Part shown: positions 6,889 to 7,644 of the stretch, in pieces
Layout of the letters: the number at the start of each line of letters is the position of its first letter
Position numbering within the stretch: position 1 is the first letter of the stretch
Source of the DNA: Flavobacteriaceae bacterium
GTDB taxonomy: Bacteria > Bacteroidota > Bacteroidia > Flavobacteriales > Flavobacteriaceae
DNA length: 7,644 bases
Reading direction: 5' to 3'
Assembly (NCBI GenBank): GCA_030618945.1
Contig: JAUXCI010000120.1
Location: 1 to 7,644 of the forward strand
Made by a program: the position numbers and the translations under genes
The notes under the pieces: model-generated
The model's database searches: none
The model's input: only the letters and a program-made list of their open reading frames with translations
What the model was told of the DNA's origin: nothing

Positions 6889-7644
6889 TTATTTATAGGA
6901 ACGCGTTTTCAATTCAATATCTTTAAATTCCAATTCTTCTTTGTGTAAAATGGCTTCACTTGGTTTCCCTGTGTATTCCCAGGCAGCAACGTAGGCGAAG
7001 TTCTTATCATCTCTTTTAGCTTCACCATCATCAGTAATGTGTTCCTCACGGAAGTGACCTCCACAAGATTCTTCACGCTCCAGGGCATCTTTGGCAAATA
7101 ACTCTCCTAATTCCAGAAAATCTGCTACTCTACCTGCTTTCTCCAATTCAGGGTTTAACTCATCTAGTTTCCCTTTAACTTTTACATTTTTCCAGAAATC
7201 TTCTCTGATATCATGAATTTCCTTAATTGCCTCTTTAAGGTGTTTGGCGTTTCGAGCCATTCCAACTTTATCCCACATTACTTTTCCAAGTTTTTTATGG
7301 TAATAATCAACGGTATTCGTTCCCTCATTATTGATGAAAAAATCCAGTTTATCTTTTACTTCTTTCTCAACGGCTTCAAATTCCGGGCCATCAGTAGGAA
7401 TTTTTCCAGTTCGAATGTCAGCGGCTAAATAATCTCCTATGGTGTATGGCAATACAAAATAACCATCGGCCAAACCTTGCATCAAGGCTGAGGCCCCTAA
7501 TCTGTTGGCTCCGTGATCTGAAAAATTAGCTTCCCCAATACAATACAAACCAGGAACAGTGGTCATCAAATTATAGTCAACCCATATACCTCCCATGGTA
7601 TAATGAGTGGCCGGGTAAATCATCATTGGTGTTTTATAAGGATC
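6889..7644 (-). CDS. sdhA: Succinate dehydrogenase / fumarate reductase flavoprotein subunit, C-terminal part
   Basis: SdhA oxidises succinate to fumarate with a covalently bound FAD and passes electrons to SdhB. Only the C-terminal ~251 residues are in the window. The frame is open to the right edge (DPYKTP precedes the internal Met at 7626), so the 5' part, including the FAD-binding N-terminus, is cut off. Visible motifs are [10 protein letters not shown], whose His matches the substrate-binding His354 of E. coli Sdh[11 protein letters not shown]; and [13 protein letters not shown], whose Arg matches substrate-binding Arg399. The helical capping and C-terminal region follows ([20 protein letters not shown]) and ends in ELKTRSYK. 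It is directly followed by sdhB after 9 nt. The variant [18 protein letters not shown] is typical of Bacteroidota complex II as I recall it. No break or oddity is seen. Confidence 0.96.
   Translation of the reverse strand, partial: DPYKTPMMIYPATHYTMGGIWVDYNLMTTVPGLYCIGEANFSDHGANRLGASALMQGLADGYFVLPYTIGDYLAADIRTGKIPTDGPEFEAVEKEVKDKLDFFINNEGTNTVDYYHKKLGKVMWDKVGMARNAKHLKEAIKEIHDIREDFWKNVKVKGKLDELNPELEKAGRVADFLELGELFAKDALEREESCGGHFREEHITDDGEAKRDDKNFAYVAAWEYTGKPSEAILHKEELEFKDIELKTRSYK

Noticed and set aside
7624..7626. ATG at 7626 (minus strand) as the start of a 245-residue protein
   Set aside because: It is an internal Met of sdhA; the frame stays open to the window edge and the protein lacks the FAD-binding N-terminus.
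1..7644. Possible novel system, mobile element, CRISPR array or RNA gene
   Set aside because: All long open frames belong to common housekeeping or transport families, gaps are short, and no direct-repeat array, transposase, integrase, tRNA-like fold or other RNA gene was seen.

Overview
The window looks like ordinary chromosomal DNA from a member of the Bacteroidota, most likely a flavobacterium. The evidence is AT-rich DNA, a TonB-dependent receptor with an N-terminal carboxypeptidase-like regulatory segment, weak or absent Shine-Dalgarno sequences, a TAnnTTTG-type -7 promoter element at 2695-2702, and Bacteroidota-like SdhA and SdhB. No genus can be named from this sequence alone.

Layout, left to right. 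Positions 1-2624 (+) hold most of an outer-membrane TonB-dependent receptor whose start lies off the left edge. A perfect 13-bp hairpin terminator follows, and then a likely promoter for a small four-helix inner-membrane protein (2730-3164, +). Next on the same strand is a PlsC-type lysophospholipid acyltransferase gene. It is split by an in-frame TAG at 3304-3306: the N-terminal piece is 3211-3306 and the catalytic piece is an open frame at 3358-3978. The stop codon of the acyltransferase and that of the convergent gene on the other strand lie in the same CTAG (3975-3978).

The minus strand then carries a two-gene unit, transcribed right to left: a YbdL-type PLP aminotransferase (5928-4768) followed 13 nt later by a YafV/Nit2-type omega-amidase (4754-3975). 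Together they are expected to form the glutamine transaminase / omega-amidase pathway. 4-Methylthio-2-oxobutanoate (or a similar keto acid) is aminated from glutamine, and the amidase hydrolyses the 2-oxoglutaramate product, which makes the reaction effectively irreversible. A 210-bp intergenic region with one hairpin separates this unit from sdhB (6879-6139, -) and the 3' part of sdhA (6889 to beyond the right edge, -). These encode the iron-sulfur and flavoprotein subunits of succinate dehydrogenase / fumarate reductase.

I found no tRNA, rRNA, CRISPR array, insertion sequence, phage gene or defence system, and I do not see a new multi-gene system. The observation most worth checking is the premature TAG in an otherwise well-preserved acyltransferase gene.
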